Of a DNA stretch of 64,000 nt, positions 11,231 through 20,172 are shown piece by piece (the first letter of the stretch is position 1; every line of letters starts with the position of its first letter). The translations under genes were made by a program, and so were the position numbers. The notes under the pieces were generated by a model that did no database searches, was not told where the DNA came from, and worked only from the letters and a program-made list of their open reading frames with translations. The stretch comes from Mycobacterium sp. (GTDB lineage Bacteria > Actinomycetota > Actinomycetes > Mycobacteriales > Mycobacteriaceae), in NCBI GenBank assembly GCA_021732005.1, contig JAKFVT010000003.1, positions 1 through 64,000 on the forward strand, written 5' to 3'.

Positions 11231-11806
11231 CTAGCCCTGATACACCTTCGGTTCGAGCGTGCCGATGAACGGCAGATCGCGGTAGCGCTCGGCGTAGTCC
11301 AGACCGTAGCCGACCACGAACTCGTTGGGGATGTCGAAGCCGACGTATTGGATGTCGACGTCGGCACGCACCGCGTCCGGCTTGCGCAGCAGCGTGCACA
11401 CCCGCAGCGATTTGGGATGGCGGGTCGCCAGGTTGCGCAGCAGCCACGACAGCGTCAGCCCGGAGTCCACGATGTCCTCGACGATCAGCACGTCGCGGTC
11501 GTGGATGTCGCGGTCGAGATCCTTGAGGATCCGGACCACCCCCGACGACGACGTCGACGATCCGTACGAGCTGACCGCCATGAATTCCAACTGCGTGGGC
11601 AGCGGGATCGCGCGGGCGAGGTCGGTGACGAACATCACCGCACCCTTGAGAACGGTGAGCAGCAGCAGATCCTGACCGTTCAGCGAATCGGCGTAGTCGC
11701 GGGCGACTGACGTCGCCAGCTCAGCGGTCCGGGTGTGAATCTGCTCTTGTGACAACAAGACCGATTTGATGTCCCCGGGGTACAGCTCGTGCGCCGACAC
11801 GTCCAC
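11231..11806 (-). CDS. hpt: Hypoxanthine phosphoribosyltransferase
   Basis: Hpt salvages hypoxanthine and guanine to IMP and GMP using PRPP. The product of about 191 residues contains the PRPP-binding motif [17 protein letters not shown], the [16 protein letters not shown] segment, the flexible-loop [12 protein letters not shown] and the purine-binding [19 protein letters not shown] near the C-terminus. The start is a GTG at 11806 or at 11800; the longer frame running to 12301 overlaps tilS and is rejected. Hpt and tilS are adjacent in many bacteria. The stop is 3 bp before the AraC start. Confidence 0.95.
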   Translation of the reverse strand: MDVSAHELYPGDIKSVLLSQEQIHTRTAELATSVARDYADSLNGQDLLLLTVLKGAVMFVTDLARAIPLPTQLEFMAVSSYGSSTSSSGVVRILKDLDRDIHDRDVLIVEDIVDSGLTLSWLLRNLATRHPKSLRVCTLLRKPDAVRADVDIQYVGFDIPNEFVVGYGLDYAERYRDLPFIGTLEPKVYQG

Positions 11807-11838
11807 ACTGTGCCACGAGCAAGGCCTGACGACCAATC

Positions 11839-12804
11839 TCACACCGGTTGCGTGTACATCATCAGCCTGCCGTCGCGGCGCGCGGCGAACAATCTTTGCT
11901 GCCGAAGCTCCGAGCCGACGGCCACTCCGCCCTGCCCGCGCCAGGCGGTGACCAGGGCGTCCACCGCGCGGATCTGCTTGTCGGTGAGGTTGGTCGCGCC
12001 GCCGCCCAGCAGCCAGCCGCGGATCACCCGCCGCCGCACGGCGGTGGGCAACGCGGCCAGCGCGGTGACCGCGACGGTGTCGCCGAGGGCGGCTGTGTTC
12101 TCCAGCGCCAGGGCGGCCCATTCGTCCAAAGCGTCGGTGTCCTCCCGCAGCGCGGCCGCGGTGCGGGCCAGCGCCTCGGCAACACCACCGCCGAGCACGT
12201 CTTCGAGCAGCGGCAGCACCTCGGTGCGCAGCCGAACGCGGGTGAAACGGGCGTCGTGATTGTGTGGGTCGTCCCATGGGGTGAACCCGAGCTCGGCGCA
12301 CGCGGCGTGGGTGACGGCGCGGCGCACCCCCAGCAGCGGCCGGTACCAGGGCGGGTCGCAGGCGCGCATGCCGGCGATCGACCGCGCCCCTGAGCCGCGG
12401 CCCAGCCCGAGCAGCACGGTCTCGGCCTGGTCGTCGAGGGTGTGCGCCAGCAGTACGGGCGCATCGGCGCGCGCGGCGTCCAGCGCGGTGTAGCGCGCGG
12501 CGCGGGCGGCGGCTTCCGGACCGCCGTCGGCGCCGACCTGCACCCGCAGCACCCGGGCGTCCACGCAGCCGAGGTCGTGCGCCTGCCTACGTGCGGTCTC
12601 GGCGACCCGCTCGGAGCCGGGCTGCAGACCGTGGTCGACGATCAGGGCGGTGGTCGGCAGCGCCGCGGCGGCCGCCGCCGTCAGCGCCAGCGAGTCCGGT
12701 CCCCCGGACAGCGCGACGCACCAGGACGTCGCGCCGGGCAGGTGCTCGGTCGCGAAGCCGGCCACGCCGGCCCGCAGCGCGGCTACAGCACCCGGTCGAT
12801 CCAC
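11839..12804 (-). CDS. tilS: tRNA(Ile)-lysidine synthetase
   Basis: TilS changes C34 of tRNA-Ile(CAU) to lysidine using ATP and lysine, which is essential for AUA decoding. The PP-loop SGGPDS lies at about residues 33-38 of this 321-residue product. It is followed by [13 protein letters not shown] and [26 protein letters not shown], typical of the family. I chose the GTG at 12804, which gives [13 protein letters not shown], matching the mycobacterial N-terminus. An ATG at 12858 would extend it 54 bp into the upstream gene. The start overlaps the metalloprotease stop by 22 bp. Confidence 0.93.
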   Translation of the reverse strand: MDRPGAVAALRAGVAGFATEHLPGATSWCVALSGGPDSLALTAAAAAALPTTALIVDHGLQPGSERVAETARRQAHDLGCVDARVLRVQVGADGGPEAAARAARYTALDAARADAPVLLAHTLDDQAETVLLGLGRGSGARSIAGMRACDPPWYRPLLGVRRAVTHAACAELGFTPWDDPHNHDARFTRVRLRTEVLPLLEDVLGGGVAEALARTAAALREDTDALDEWAALALENTAALGDTVAVTALAALPTAVRRRVIRGWLLGGGATNLTDKQIRAVDALVTAWRGQGGVAVGSELRQQRLFAARRDGRLMMYTQPV

Positions 12805-13829
12805 CGCTGCGGATCTTCGATTTCGTCGGGCAGCGGCAGCGTGTCCGCACTCGTCCACACCGTGTTGAACCGGTCCATCCCGACCCGGTCCACCACATGG
12901 TCGACGAACGCCTTGCCGCGGGTGTACTGGCTGAGCTTGGCGTCCACCCCGAGCAGTGCCCGCAGCAGCCGCTGCAGCGGCGGCTGCTTGCGTTGGCGGC
13001 GTTGATCGAACCGGTTGCGGATGGTCTGCACCGACGGCACGACGGCCGGGCCGACCGCGTCCATGACGTGGTCGGCGTGACCTTCGAGCAGCGTGCCGAG
13101 CACCAGCAGTTGATCCAGCGCAACCTGCTGCGGCTCGGACTGCACTGCGCGCATGAACCCGAGGATGCCCGCGTCACTGGGCCCGAGATCGCCGCTCCGC
13201 CGCTTCTTCACGAACTCCGCCAGCCGTCCCACCACCTGCGTCACGTCGTCGGCCGCGTCGGAGGTCAGGACCCCGAGTGCCTGCGACATGTGTTGCGCCA
13301 ACCAGGGATTGGCGGAGAACTGCACCCGGTGGGTGACCTCGTGCAGGCACACCCACAGCCGGAAGTCGGCCGGCGACACCCGCAGTTGGCGCTCGACGGC
13401 GATCACGTTCGGGTAGACCAGCAGCAGCAGGCCGTCGTCGGTGCCGGTGTCGGCGAACGGGTCGTACTGGCCGAGGATCCCCGAGGAGATGAACGCCAGC
13501 ACGGCGCCGGTCTGCGCGCCGGTCACCCGTCCGGTGACCGGATTGCTGGGTGTGTCGGTGCCGCCGGTCATCACCCGCATGGAATCCGACGCCGCCCGGA
13601 TCCAGCCCTGGCGGTCGACGATGCGGGCTTCGGCGACGGGGGCGTCGCCGCCCATCCGCGTGACCTCGCGGACGGGGCCTTCGGCCTTGCGCGCCGCGAC
13701 AGACAATTCGTCGACGGCCTGGCTGCGGGTGTAGTCGGTGGCGGCCGGCCCCGGCCGGGCCAGCCAGGCGCCGACATTCCCGGCGAAGGACCAGTCCACG
13801 GCCCGCCCGACGGTCACCTGGGAGCTCAT
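12783..13829 (-). CDS. Zinc-dependent metalloprotease, DUF2342 family (Rv3626c-like)
   Basis: The 348-residue protein contains a zincin HExxH motif in WVCLHEVTHRVQF and a downstream TLLEGHADHVMD helix that could supply the third ligand (Glu or His). It belongs to the actinobacterial DUF2342 family, some members of which are annotated as coenzyme F420 biosynthesis-associated; no activity is established to my knowledge. No signal peptide is visible, so it is probably cytosolic. The ATG at 13829 overlaps the dacB stop (ATGA). It lies in the dacB-metalloprotease-tilS-hpt operon. Confidence 0.88.
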   Translation of the reverse strand: MSSQVTVGRAVDWSFAGNVGAWLARPGPAATDYTRSQAVDELSVAARKAEGPVREVTRMGGDAPVAEARIVDRQGWIRAASDSMRVMTGGTDTPSNPVTGRVTGAQTGAVLAFISSGILGQYDPFADTGTDDGLLLLVYPNVIAVERQLRVSPADFRLWVCLHEVTHRVQFSANPWLAQHMSQALGVLTSDAADDVTQVVGRLAEFVKKRRSGDLGPSDAGILGFMRAVQSEPQQVALDQLLVLGTLLEGHADHVMDAVGPAVVPSVQTIRNRFDQRRQRKQPPLQRLLRALLGVDAKLSQYTRGKAFVDHVVDRVGMDRFNTVWTSADTLPLPDEIEDPQRWIDRVL

Positions 13830-15208
13830 GAGCCGCACCCGCAGGTGCGCAGGACGCTGGCCAGTGCGTCGAGGGCCACCCGGCCCATCGGTCCGGCGTC
13901 GTTGGAGATGAACGCGAACGTCAGCACCCGGCCGCCGGCGTCGGTGACCACCCCGGCCAGGGAGTTGATCGCCGTCAGCGACCCGGTCTTTGCCCGCAGC
14001 CAGCCCGCCGACGCCCCCTTGGAGTCACCGCCGAGGAATCGATCCGACAACGTTCCGCTGCCGCCGGCGATCGGCAGGACGTCCAGCAGCGGGCGCATGG
14101 TGGGCTGGTCGGGTCCCGCGGCGGCCTGGACCACCTCGTCGAGTGTCTTGGCGGTGAGCCGGTCCAGCACCGACAACCCGCTGGAGTCGAACAGCGTGGC
14201 ACCGGTCATGTCGACGCCGGCGCCGGAGAGCTTGGTGGTGATCGCGTCGACCGCCCCGGCGAAGCTCATCGGACGCCCGCCGGCCTTGGCCACCTCCCGG
14301 GCGATCGACTCGGCCATCACGTTGTCGGAGGCGTTCATCATCTGCCGCAGCCGCTCGATCAGCGGGGCGCCCTGCACCGCCGCCAACTGCCTGCCGGTCG
14401 GTGGCCCGGGCGCCATCGTGACCTTGGCCGGGTCGACGCCCAGCGCGGTGGCCAGAGCACGGCCGGCGTCCAGGGCCGGGGTTCGGGACCGGGCCGAATC
14501 GACCGTGGTCGGCTGGATGCGACCGGCGTCGATCATCACCGACTGCATCGGGGCGATGTCACCGCCGTCGATGTCGGCGGGATCCCAGCCGGGCGCGAAA
14601 TCCGGCCCGCTGTACAGGGAATCGTCCACCTGGACCGCCGTCGCGGTGATCCCGCTCTTGCGCACCTGGTCGGCGAGATCGCTGATCCTGGCGGCGCCGC
14701 GATACCAGGTTTCCTGGCCGGCCGGGGCGGCCGACAGAATCGGATCGCCGCCGCCGACGAGCACCACCACCCCGGGCTGGGTGGTCTGATCGGCCGCGAC
14801 GACGGTCGTGGTGACCCGCTCGTCGCGGTTCAGCGCCAGCAGCGCGGCGCCGGTGGTGAGCGTCTTGTTGGTCGAGGCCGGCAGCAGCGGCACGTCCGCG
14901 CGATGCTCCCAGAGTTGGGTGCCGGTCTGCGCGTCGGTGACCCGACCGCTGACGTTGCCGAGATTGGGATCGGCGACGGGCAACGCCAGCGCGGCCGTCA
15001 GACCGGCGGCGGTGGGCACCGGTGCGGAATCGGACACCGGGACCACGCCGGGGCTGGCGGTCACCAGTGCGTGGCCGGGCGGGGCCTGCGCGCTGCTGGT
15101 GTCACCGTGCGTCAGGACGGCGGCCACCGCGACGACGGCCGCAACCAGCGCGATCACCGCCACCGCGAGCACCACGTGGGTGGAGCGCCGCCACTGAGTC
15201 GGCCTCAT
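13826..15208 (-). CDS. dacB: D-alanyl-D-alanine carboxypeptidase/endopeptidase, PBP4 type
   Basis: This is a class C penicillin-binding protein that trims or cuts peptidoglycan peptide bridges. The 460-residue protein has one N-terminal transmembrane segment (about 11-32) and an extracytoplasmic domain. The active site appears as SxxK in PASTNKT, SxN in [10 protein letters not shown], and KTG in [12 protein letters not shown] chose the ATG at 15208 because AGGAG lies 5 bp upstream; the frame open to 15250 starts inside the promoter region. It matches Rv3627c in length and in its divergent arrangement with ppa. Confidence 0.93.
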   Translation of the reverse strand: MRPTQWRRSTHVVLAVAVIALVAAVVAVAAVLTHGDTSSAQAPPGHALVTASPGVVPVSDSAPVPTAAGLTAALALPVADPNLGNVSGRVTDAQTGTQLWEHRADVPLLPASTNKTLTTGAALLALNRDERVTTTVVAADQTTQPGVVVLVGGGDPILSAAPAGQETWYRGAARISDLADQVRKSGITATAVQVDDSLYSGPDFAPGWDPADIDGGDIAPMQSVMIDAGRIQPTTVDSARSRTPALDAGRALATALGVDPAKVTMAPGPPTGRQLAAVQGAPLIERLRQMMNASDNVMAESIAREVAKAGGRPMSFAGAVDAITTKLSGAGVDMTGATLFDSSGLSVLDRLTAKTLDEVVQAAAGPDQPTMRPLLDVLPIAGGSGTLSDRFLGGDSKGASAGWLRAKTGSLTAINSLAGVVTDAGGRVLTFAFISNDAGPMGRVALDALASVLRTCGCGS

Positions 15209-15370
15209 CGCTCTCCTGACTTTTCGTTTCGTCTCATTGTGCCGAACCACCCTGTAGTGCAGGCCAGCGCGGGCGTTAGGGTAGGCCGCGTCGCCGGTTC
15301 GGCGGGCAGGAGCGAAGCGACCCGGGGATCAGCCCCCCGATCACGATCAGCGGAAATAAGGAGTCCAACG

Positions 15371-15859
15371 GTGCAGTTCGATGTGACCATCGAGATCCCC
15401 AAGGGCCAGCGCAACAAGTACGAGGTCGACCACGAAACCGGACGCGTCCGCCTCGACCGCTACCTCTACACGCCGATGGCGTACCCCGCCGATTACGGTT
15501 TCATCGAGGACACCCTCGGCGAGGACGGCGACCCGCTGGACGCGCTGGTGCTGCTGCCGCTGTCGGTGTTCCCCGGTGTGTTGATCGAGGTGCGCCCGGT
15601 CGGCATGTTCAAGATGGTCGACGAGGCCGGCGGCGACGACAAGGTGTTGTGTGTGCCTGCCGGGGACAACCGCTGGGATCACATCCAGGACATCGGTGAC
15701 GTGCCCAAGGACGAACTCGATTCGATCCAGCACTTCTTCACCCACTACAAAGACCTCGAGCCGGGCAAGTTCGTGAAGGGCTCGGACTGGGTCGGACGGG
15801 CCGAGGCCGAGGCCGAGGTGGAGCGCTCACGCGAGCGGTTCGCCAAAGAAGGTCACTGA
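15371..15859 (+). CDS. ppa: Inorganic pyrophosphatase
   Basis: This cytosolic family I pyrophosphatase hydrolyses PPi, pulling biosynthetic reactions forward. The 162-residue sequence has the family hallmarks: [11 protein letters not shown] near the N-terminus, [25 protein letters not shown] carrying the cluster of metal-binding Asp residues, and [16 protein letters not shown]. It starts at a GTG at 15371 with AGGAG 8 bp upstream. It is divergent from dacB, with about 160 bp between the two starts that must hold both promoters; TAGGGT near 15286 could be a -10 element. Confidence 0.97.
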   Translation: MQFDVTIEIPKGQRNKYEVDHETGRVRLDRYLYTPMAYPADYGFIEDTLGEDGDPLDALVLLPLSVFPGVLIEVRPVGMFKMVDEAGGDDKVLCVPAGDNRWDHIQDIGDVPKDELDSIQHFFTHYKDLEPGKFVKGSDWVGRAEAEAEVERSRERFAKEGH

Positions 15860-15948
15860 GGGCTGACCGCCCTGGTGAGAAAGTTTGCCTGGCCGTAACA
15901 ATCGGTAACCCGGTTGTCCTTTGGCTTTCCGATCATGAACTGGTGTTG

Positions 15949-16479
15949 ATGCACCAGGGCATCGGTCTCGAGGCCTTCAACGAGCTGCCGGACAGCAAGG
16001 CTGTTCATGCGCTCTACGAGTGCTGCAACAGTGTCACCCTCGCACGGGACCTGACCAGGGGCCGCCCGTACGCCGACCGCGCCGAACTGTTCCGCCGGGC
16101 CGACGACTTGCTCTTCTCCCTGTCGGAGTCCTCGATCGACGACATCCTCCAGGCCTACCCGCATGTCGGTCGCCGCCCGGGCAGCACCAAGTCGCAGGCC
16201 GAGCAGTGCTCGGTGTGGGATTCCTCGCCCGAGGTGATGGCCGAACTCAACGCGGCGGTCACCGAATACAACGAGCATTTCGGATTCGGCTTCGTCATGC
16301 ACATCGGCGGTTTGCCCCGCGAGGTCTGCGCCAAGTCGGTGATCGCGGCGGTCCACGACCGGATGCACCACGACCCCGAAACCGAACGCAAGGTCGTGTG
16401 CAACGAGCTGGCCCGGATCAATCGCAGCCGGCTCGAACGAATGCTCGGCCCCGAGGGCGGCTACGACAACTGGGGCTAG
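15949..16479 (+). CDS. UraD-like OHCU decarboxylase homologue
   Basis: The 176-residue product belongs to the 2-oxo-4-hydroxy-4-carboxy-5-ureidoimidazoline decarboxylase family of the urate-to-allantoin pathway. It shows AFNELPDSKAVHALYECCNS at the N-terminus, the YPHVGRRPGS loop followed by SQAEQ, a FGFGFVMHIGG strand and the C-terminal ETERKVVCNELARINRSRL helix. In family members I know, the loop reads HP(R/H)xG and its first His is catalytic; here that residue is Tyr. No urate oxidase, HIU hydrolase or allantoinase gene lies nearby. The start may also be the GTG at 15943. Confidence 0.8.
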   Translation: MHQGIGLEAFNELPDSKAVHALYECCNSVTLARDLTRGRPYADRAELFRRADDLLFSLSESSIDDILQAYPHVGRRPGSTKSQAEQCSVWDSSPEVMAELNAAVTEYNEHFGFGFVMHIGGLPREVCAKSVIAAVHDRMHHDPETERKVVCNELARINRSRLERMLGPEGGYDNWG

Positions 16480-16488
16480 GGTGCAACC

Positions 16489-17451
16489 GTGGCCCTGCCG
16501 ATGGATCCGGAAGTACTGACCCTGCTGCAACCCTTGATGGACGCGGCCGCCGCTCTCGAGCCGCCCGCGATCGGGGATGTCGCCACCCGCCGGGAGCGTG
16601 CGATCCCGTTGTTCCAGACGCTGGGCGCCTCCCGGGAGCCGGTCGGCGGCGTCGAGGTGTCGCGGCACACGCTGCCCACCGCCGACGGCGCGGAGCTTGA
16701 TCTGGCGTGGTACTTCCCCACCTCGGGCTTGCCCGGCAGTGCCGTGCTGTACCTGCACGGTGGCGGCATGATCTACAGCCTGGCCGAGACCGCTCCGGCC
16801 TACGACACGGCGATGCGTACCTACGTCGCGGCCACCGGCGCCCCCATGCTGCTGGTGGATTACCGTGTGGCCCCGGAGTTTCCGGATCCGACGCCGGTCG
16901 CAGACTGCTACGCCGCGCTGTGCTGGCTGGCCGAGCATGCCGCCGATCTGGGCGTCGACCCGACCCGCATCGCGGTTGCCGGCGACAGCGCGGGCGGCGG
17001 CCTGGCGGCCGGGGTGAGCCTGCTTGCCCGTGACCGCGGCGGCCCGGCACTGGCCGCGCAGGTGCTGATCTATCCGATGCTCGACGACCGCACCACCACC
17101 CCGGATCCGGAACTGGCACCGGAGCTGCTGACGTGGAACTACGACGACAACATCACCGGCTGGGGCGCGCTCCTGGGCGAGCGCGCCGGCGGCGATGACG
17201 TGTCTATCTACGCCGCGCCGGCCCGCGCGCAGGTCCTGACCGGACTGCCGCCGACCTACCTCGACGTCGGCGATCTGGACATTTTCCGCGACGAGAACAT
17301 CGCTTATGCCGCACGGCTTTCCGCCGCCGGCGTGCCCACCGAACTGCACGTGCATCCCGGCTGCCCGCATGCCTGGGAGGCGTTGGCCCCCACCGCGGCG
17401 GTGTCGGAGCGCGCGGTCGCCGACCGGATTCGCAGGCTGCGCGCCGTCTAA
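16489..17451 (+). CDS. Alpha/beta hydrolase, hormone-sensitive-lipase family
   Basis: This is a 320-residue esterase/lipase of the HSL (abhydrolase_3) branch. The oxyanion motif YLHGGGMIYS lies near residue 87 and the nucleophile elbow is AVAGDSAGGGLAAG (Ser near 166). The acid and His are in YLDVGDLDIFRDE and HPGCPHAWE. Like other Lip proteins it probably acts on short- or medium-chain acyl esters. The GTG start is 9 bp after the UraD-like gene, giving possible cotranscription. Its 3' end overlaps the convergent hydrolase gene by four bases. Confidence 0.88.
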   Translation: MALPMDPEVLTLLQPLMDAAAALEPPAIGDVATRRERAIPLFQTLGASREPVGGVEVSRHTLPTADGAELDLAWYFPTSGLPGSAVLYLHGGGMIYSLAETAPAYDTAMRTYVAATGAPMLLVDYRVAPEFPDPTPVADCYAALCWLAEHAADLGVDPTRIAVAGDSAGGGLAAGVSLLARDRGGPALAAQVLIYPMLDDRTTTPDPELAPELLTWNYDDNITGWGALLGERAGGDDVSIYAAPARAQVLTGLPPTYLDVGDLDIFRDENIAYAARLSAAGVPTELHVHPGCPHAWEALAPTAAVSERAVADRIRRLRAV

Positions 17452-18293
17452 CGTCCGACAGTGCTTGTGGCCGTGGCGAACTCGGCGATCAGGCCGGCCA
17501 GGGCATCGGGTTCGTCGAGCATCGAGAACGTTCGCGCGCCGTGGATGATCTCCAACCGGGAGTCCGGCAGGGCTTGGGCGAGCCTGCGGCCGTCGGCTAG
17601 CGGGAAGAGCGCGTCATCGGCCGACCAGGCGATCAACGCCGGTTTGGTGAACTGCGGCAACTTGGCGGCGGCGTCGAGAGTGGTCTGCCGGGTGAGCGAT
17701 CCGGTGAAGCGGCGCAGGTTTTCGGCGATCGCGCGGTCGCGGACGGCCTTGCGGGTCCATTCGGCGGTCAGCGCGTCGAGGTTGGTGTGAGCCAGCGCGC
17801 CGTATGCGCGGCGGCGGACCGTACGAGAACGCATGCCCTGCACCGCAATCCGCCACAGCAGAGGAACTTTCGCCGCAGTTATGAACGGTGCCAGGATCGG
17901 TGGCGGAAAGTGTTCGAACGCATCGCAACTGGTGAGCACCAGCGCGCCGAGCCGGTCAGGGAACTCGGTGGCGACCACCTGGGCGACGGCTCCCCCGGTG
18001 TCGTTTCCGACCAGGACGACGTCGTCGAGCCCGACCTTGTCGAGGAATTCGGCGACCATCGCGGCGACGCCGCGCATGGTCATGTCGGCCGACGGCCGCA
18101 TCGCCGTCTGGTGTGCGCCCAGCGGCCAGGTCGGGATGATGCACCGTAGGCCGCGCCGCGCCAGCCTGGCGCTCAATGGGCGCCACAGCGACCCGCCCAT
18201 CGCGTACCCGTGAATGAAGACCAGAGGTCTGCCGGTGGGCGGTCCGGCCGTTTCGTAATGGATGGTTCCGCTGCTGAGCTCTACGGTGTGCAT
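17448..18293 (-). CDS. Alpha/beta hydrolase with Asp nucleophile elbow
   Basis: The 281-residue protein has HGYAMGGSLW (oxyanion region) and a nucleophile elbow VGNDTGGAVAQ in which the nucleophile is Asp, as in epoxide hydrolases and haloalkane dehalogenases, not Ser. ALIAWSADDALFP supplies the acid segment; the expected C-terminal His is probably in EIIHGARTFS. I chose the ATG at 18293 because GAGGGAGA lies just upstream; an upstream TTG at 18314 would put that site inside the coding region. It is divergent from the TetR gene, which probably controls it through the palindrome between them. Confidence 0.85.
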   Translation of the reverse strand: MHTVELSSGTIHYETAGPPTGRPLVFIHGYAMGGSLWRPLSARLARRGLRCIIPTWPLGAHQTAMRPSADMTMRGVAAMVAEFLDKVGLDDVVLVGNDTGGAVAQVVATEFPDRLGALVLTSCDAFEHFPPPILAPFITAAKVPLLWRIAVQGMRSRTVRRRAYGALAHTNLDALTAEWTRKAVRDRAIAENLRRFTGSLTRQTTLDAAAKLPQFTKPALIAWSADDALFPLADGRRLAQALPDSRLEIIHGARTFSMLDEPDALAGLIAEFATATSTVGR

Positions 18294-18317
18294 GACGATC
18301 TCCCTCGTTGACAACTA

Positions 18318-18338
18318 ACAAACAGACAGTCTGCATGT
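18318..18338. promoter_or_regulatory. Palindromic operator candidate for the TetR regulator
   Basis: The sequence ACAAACAGAC-A-GTCTGCATGT has 8 of 10 symmetric pairs and sits in the 78-bp divergent region between the hydrolase and TetR starts. A second short dyad, TGTA-N6-TACA, lies at 18354-18367 next to the TetR start. Such centred palindromes are typical TetR operators. The assignment is inference. Confidence 0.5.
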
Positions 18339-18371
18339 AAGATACCGACAGGATGTACGGAAATACAAGAC

Positions 18372-18980
18372 ATGACCACCAGACGGACCCAGGCGCAGCG
18401 CTCCGCGGCCACCCAGGACGCGCTGCGCGCGGCCGCGCGCGAGCTCTGGGGTGAGCGCGGTTATGCCGATGTCGGGACCCCGGAGATCGCCCAGCGCGCC
18501 GGCGTCACCAGGGGGGCGATGTACCACCAGTACGCCGACAAGTCGGCGTTGTTCCTCGACGTCGTCGAAGCGGTCGAAGCCGACGTGATGAACCGGCTGG
18601 CCGCGGCGGTTCTCGCTCAGGAACCGCCGACTCCGGCAGCCACGCTGCACGCTGCGGTGGAGGCCTGGCTCGACGTCAGCTCAGAGCGCGAGATCCGTCA
18701 GCTGATCTTGCTTGATGCACCTAATGTATTGGGCTGGAATGGCTTCCGTGACATCGCCGAACGCTACAGCCTCGGCATGACCGAGCAGTTGCTGCAAGCC
18801 GCGATGGACTCCGGTGAACTTACTTCCGCGCCGGTCCGTCCGCTGGCGCACATCCTGATCGGGGCGCTGGACGCTGCGGCGCTGACCATCGCCCATGCCG
18901 ACGACCCCGAACGCGCCGGCACGGAGGTGCGCAGCGCGCTGCACGGCATCGTCAACGGCATGCTCGCGGGCGGGCCCTGA
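18372..18980 (+). CDS. TetR-family transcriptional regulator
   Basis: The 202-residue protein has an N-terminal TetR helix-turn-helix: ALRAAARELWGERGYADVGTPEIAQRAGVTRGAMYHQYADKSALFLDVV (residues about 17-65 overall). A helical ligand-binding domain follows, with EIRQLILLDAPNVLGW and a LAHILIGALDAAALTIA helix. It is divergent from an Asp-nucleophile hydrolase, with an operator-like palindrome between them, so autoregulation and control of the hydrolase by a small hydrophobic ligand are likely. The ligand is unknown. Confidence 0.92.
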   Translation: MTTRRTQAQRSAATQDALRAAARELWGERGYADVGTPEIAQRAGVTRGAMYHQYADKSALFLDVVEAVEADVMNRLAAAVLAQEPPTPAATLHAAVEAWLDVSSEREIRQLILLDAPNVLGWNGFRDIAERYSLGMTEQLLQAAMDSGELTSAPVRPLAHILIGALDAAALTIAHADDPERAGTEVRSALHGIVNGMLAGGP

Positions 18981-19009
18981 CGCCGAGCACGCATACCGGC
19001 GGCGGTGGC

Positions 19010-19702
19010 ATGCTGGAAACGGTGGATTCGCTGTGGCACTTCTGGTGGCTGATCTTCCCGCTCGGCGGGGTGGTCGGTGGCGCGGTCCGGGCTGTGGCCG
19101 CCGCCAACGAACGACGAGCCGAACGGCGCATGGAGCGCTACCGCCTGAAGCAGCAGGCCAAGATCGCGGTCGCCGAGGCCGCCGGTAGGAGCCGCGGCAA
19201 CGAGGCGGCCTACCGGCGGGAGCTCAAGCGAATCACCGCGGCGCACAACCGGACCGACGAACGCTGGCTCTCGTACGAAACCGACGTCGCCAAATTGCTC
19301 GACTTCCCGATGATGACCGATATGCGCGATCCGCTGACCGTCGCGTTTCACAAAGCACGCCAGCGCGCCGAGCTCTTGCGACCGGAGAACATCGACGATG
19401 TCATCGACGATCGGGATGCCCAGCTGGAGTACCGCGACGCCGTCGGCGAATACGCTGCCGCCTTCGACGTGGCCGAGGCCGAGGCGATCCGCCGGCGCCG
19501 CAGCGATTTCTCAGCCGACGATCAGCAGCGCCTGAGCCGCGCTCAACACCTTCTGTACCTGGCCGAGGACACCGCCGCCACCCCTCAGGAGCGGCGCATC
19601 GCCTACGACAGGGCGCGGCGCGAACTGGACGGACTGATCGTGTTGCCCGCCGCAGCCCGGGAGGCGATCGAGCGTCGCGTGGCAGGCGAGATCGAAGCCT
19701 GA
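19010..19702 (+). CDS. Hypothetical membrane-anchored coiled-coil protein
   Basis: I do not recognise a family. The 230-residue product has one N-terminal hydrophobic segment (about residues 9-32). A very basic helix follows (NERRAERRMERYRLKQQAKI), then long charged helical stretches rich in Arg, Glu and Ala with few Gly or Pro, suggesting a cytosolic coiled coil. Segments such as TDERWLSYETDVAKLLDFPMM resemble proteins found in mycobacteria without known function. It starts 29 bp after the TetR gene in the same direction. Confidence 0.7.
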   Translation: MLETVDSLWHFWWLIFPLGGVVGGAVRAVAAANERRAERRMERYRLKQQAKIAVAEAAGRSRGNEAAYRRELKRITAAHNRTDERWLSYETDVAKLLDFPMMTDMRDPLTVAFHKARQRAELLRPENIDDVIDDRDAQLEYRDAVGEYAAAFDVAEAEAIRRRRSDFSADDQQRLSRAQHLLYLAEDTAATPQERRIAYDRARRELDGLIVLPAAAREAIERRVAGEIEA

Positions 19703-19775
19703 GACCGCCAAAGCCTCACGCAATATCCGTATTTCGCGTAGTCCTGCGGCGTCAGCACCGCCGTGAGCCTGCGGC

Positions 19776-20147
19776 CTAGCCGGCCGCCCACTGCTTGGCC
19801 TGCTCGAGCTCGTCGAGGCCGAATACCGCGACGTCACCGGGCATCAGCCAGCCCACCGCGTGAATGGTGTGGACCACCCACTCCTTGTCGCTGACCACCG
19901 CGACGCGCTTGAAGGCGGCGTGACGGGTGAACAGCGTGCCCAAGCCGAGTTTGAGATCCTCGACCAGACCGCCGGGCCCGAACCCCTGATAGTCGGAGTC
20001 GATGACTTCGACGATCCGGATGTCGCCATCGGGCTTCATCAGGTCGTCCATCGCAGGCTTGAACGCCTTGAGGTCTTCGCCGCTCACCCGGCCCGACACC
20101 CGAAGGCCGGTCACACCCTCAGGCATGTCGGAAAGGACTTCGATCAT
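19776..20147 (-). CDS. STAS/SEC14-like (SpoIIAA-like) protein
   Basis: The 123-residue protein begins MIEVLSDMPEGVTGLRVSGRVSGEDLKAFKPAMDDLM and continues IRIVEVIDSDYQGFGPGGLVEDLK, the pattern of the SpoIIAA-like (PF11964) STAS/SEC14 family. These small alpha/beta proteins are thought to bind lipids or act as anti-sigma-antagonist-like modules, but most are uncharacterised. The ATG at 20147 gives the normal family length. It follows a minus-strand neighbour with 25 bp between them, so the pair could share a promoter. Confidence 0.8.
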   Translation of the reverse strand: MIEVLSDMPEGVTGLRVSGRVSGEDLKAFKPAMDDLMKPDGDIRIVEVIDSDYQGFGPGGLVEDLKLGLGTLFTRHAAFKRVAVVSDKEWVVHTIHAVGWLMPGDVAVFGLDELEQAKQWAAG

Positions 20148-20172
20148 CGGTTCAGCGTAGAACCGCTCCCGC

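Noticed and set aside
12591..14789. A 732-codon plus-strand frame across tilS, the metalloprotease and dacB
   Set aside because: It crosses three confident minus-strand genes and has no domain signature.
15853..17370. A 505-codon minus-strand frame opposite the UraD-like and HSL-type genes
   Set aside because: It spans two clear plus-strand genes, is His/Gly/Arg-rich and shows no family motif.
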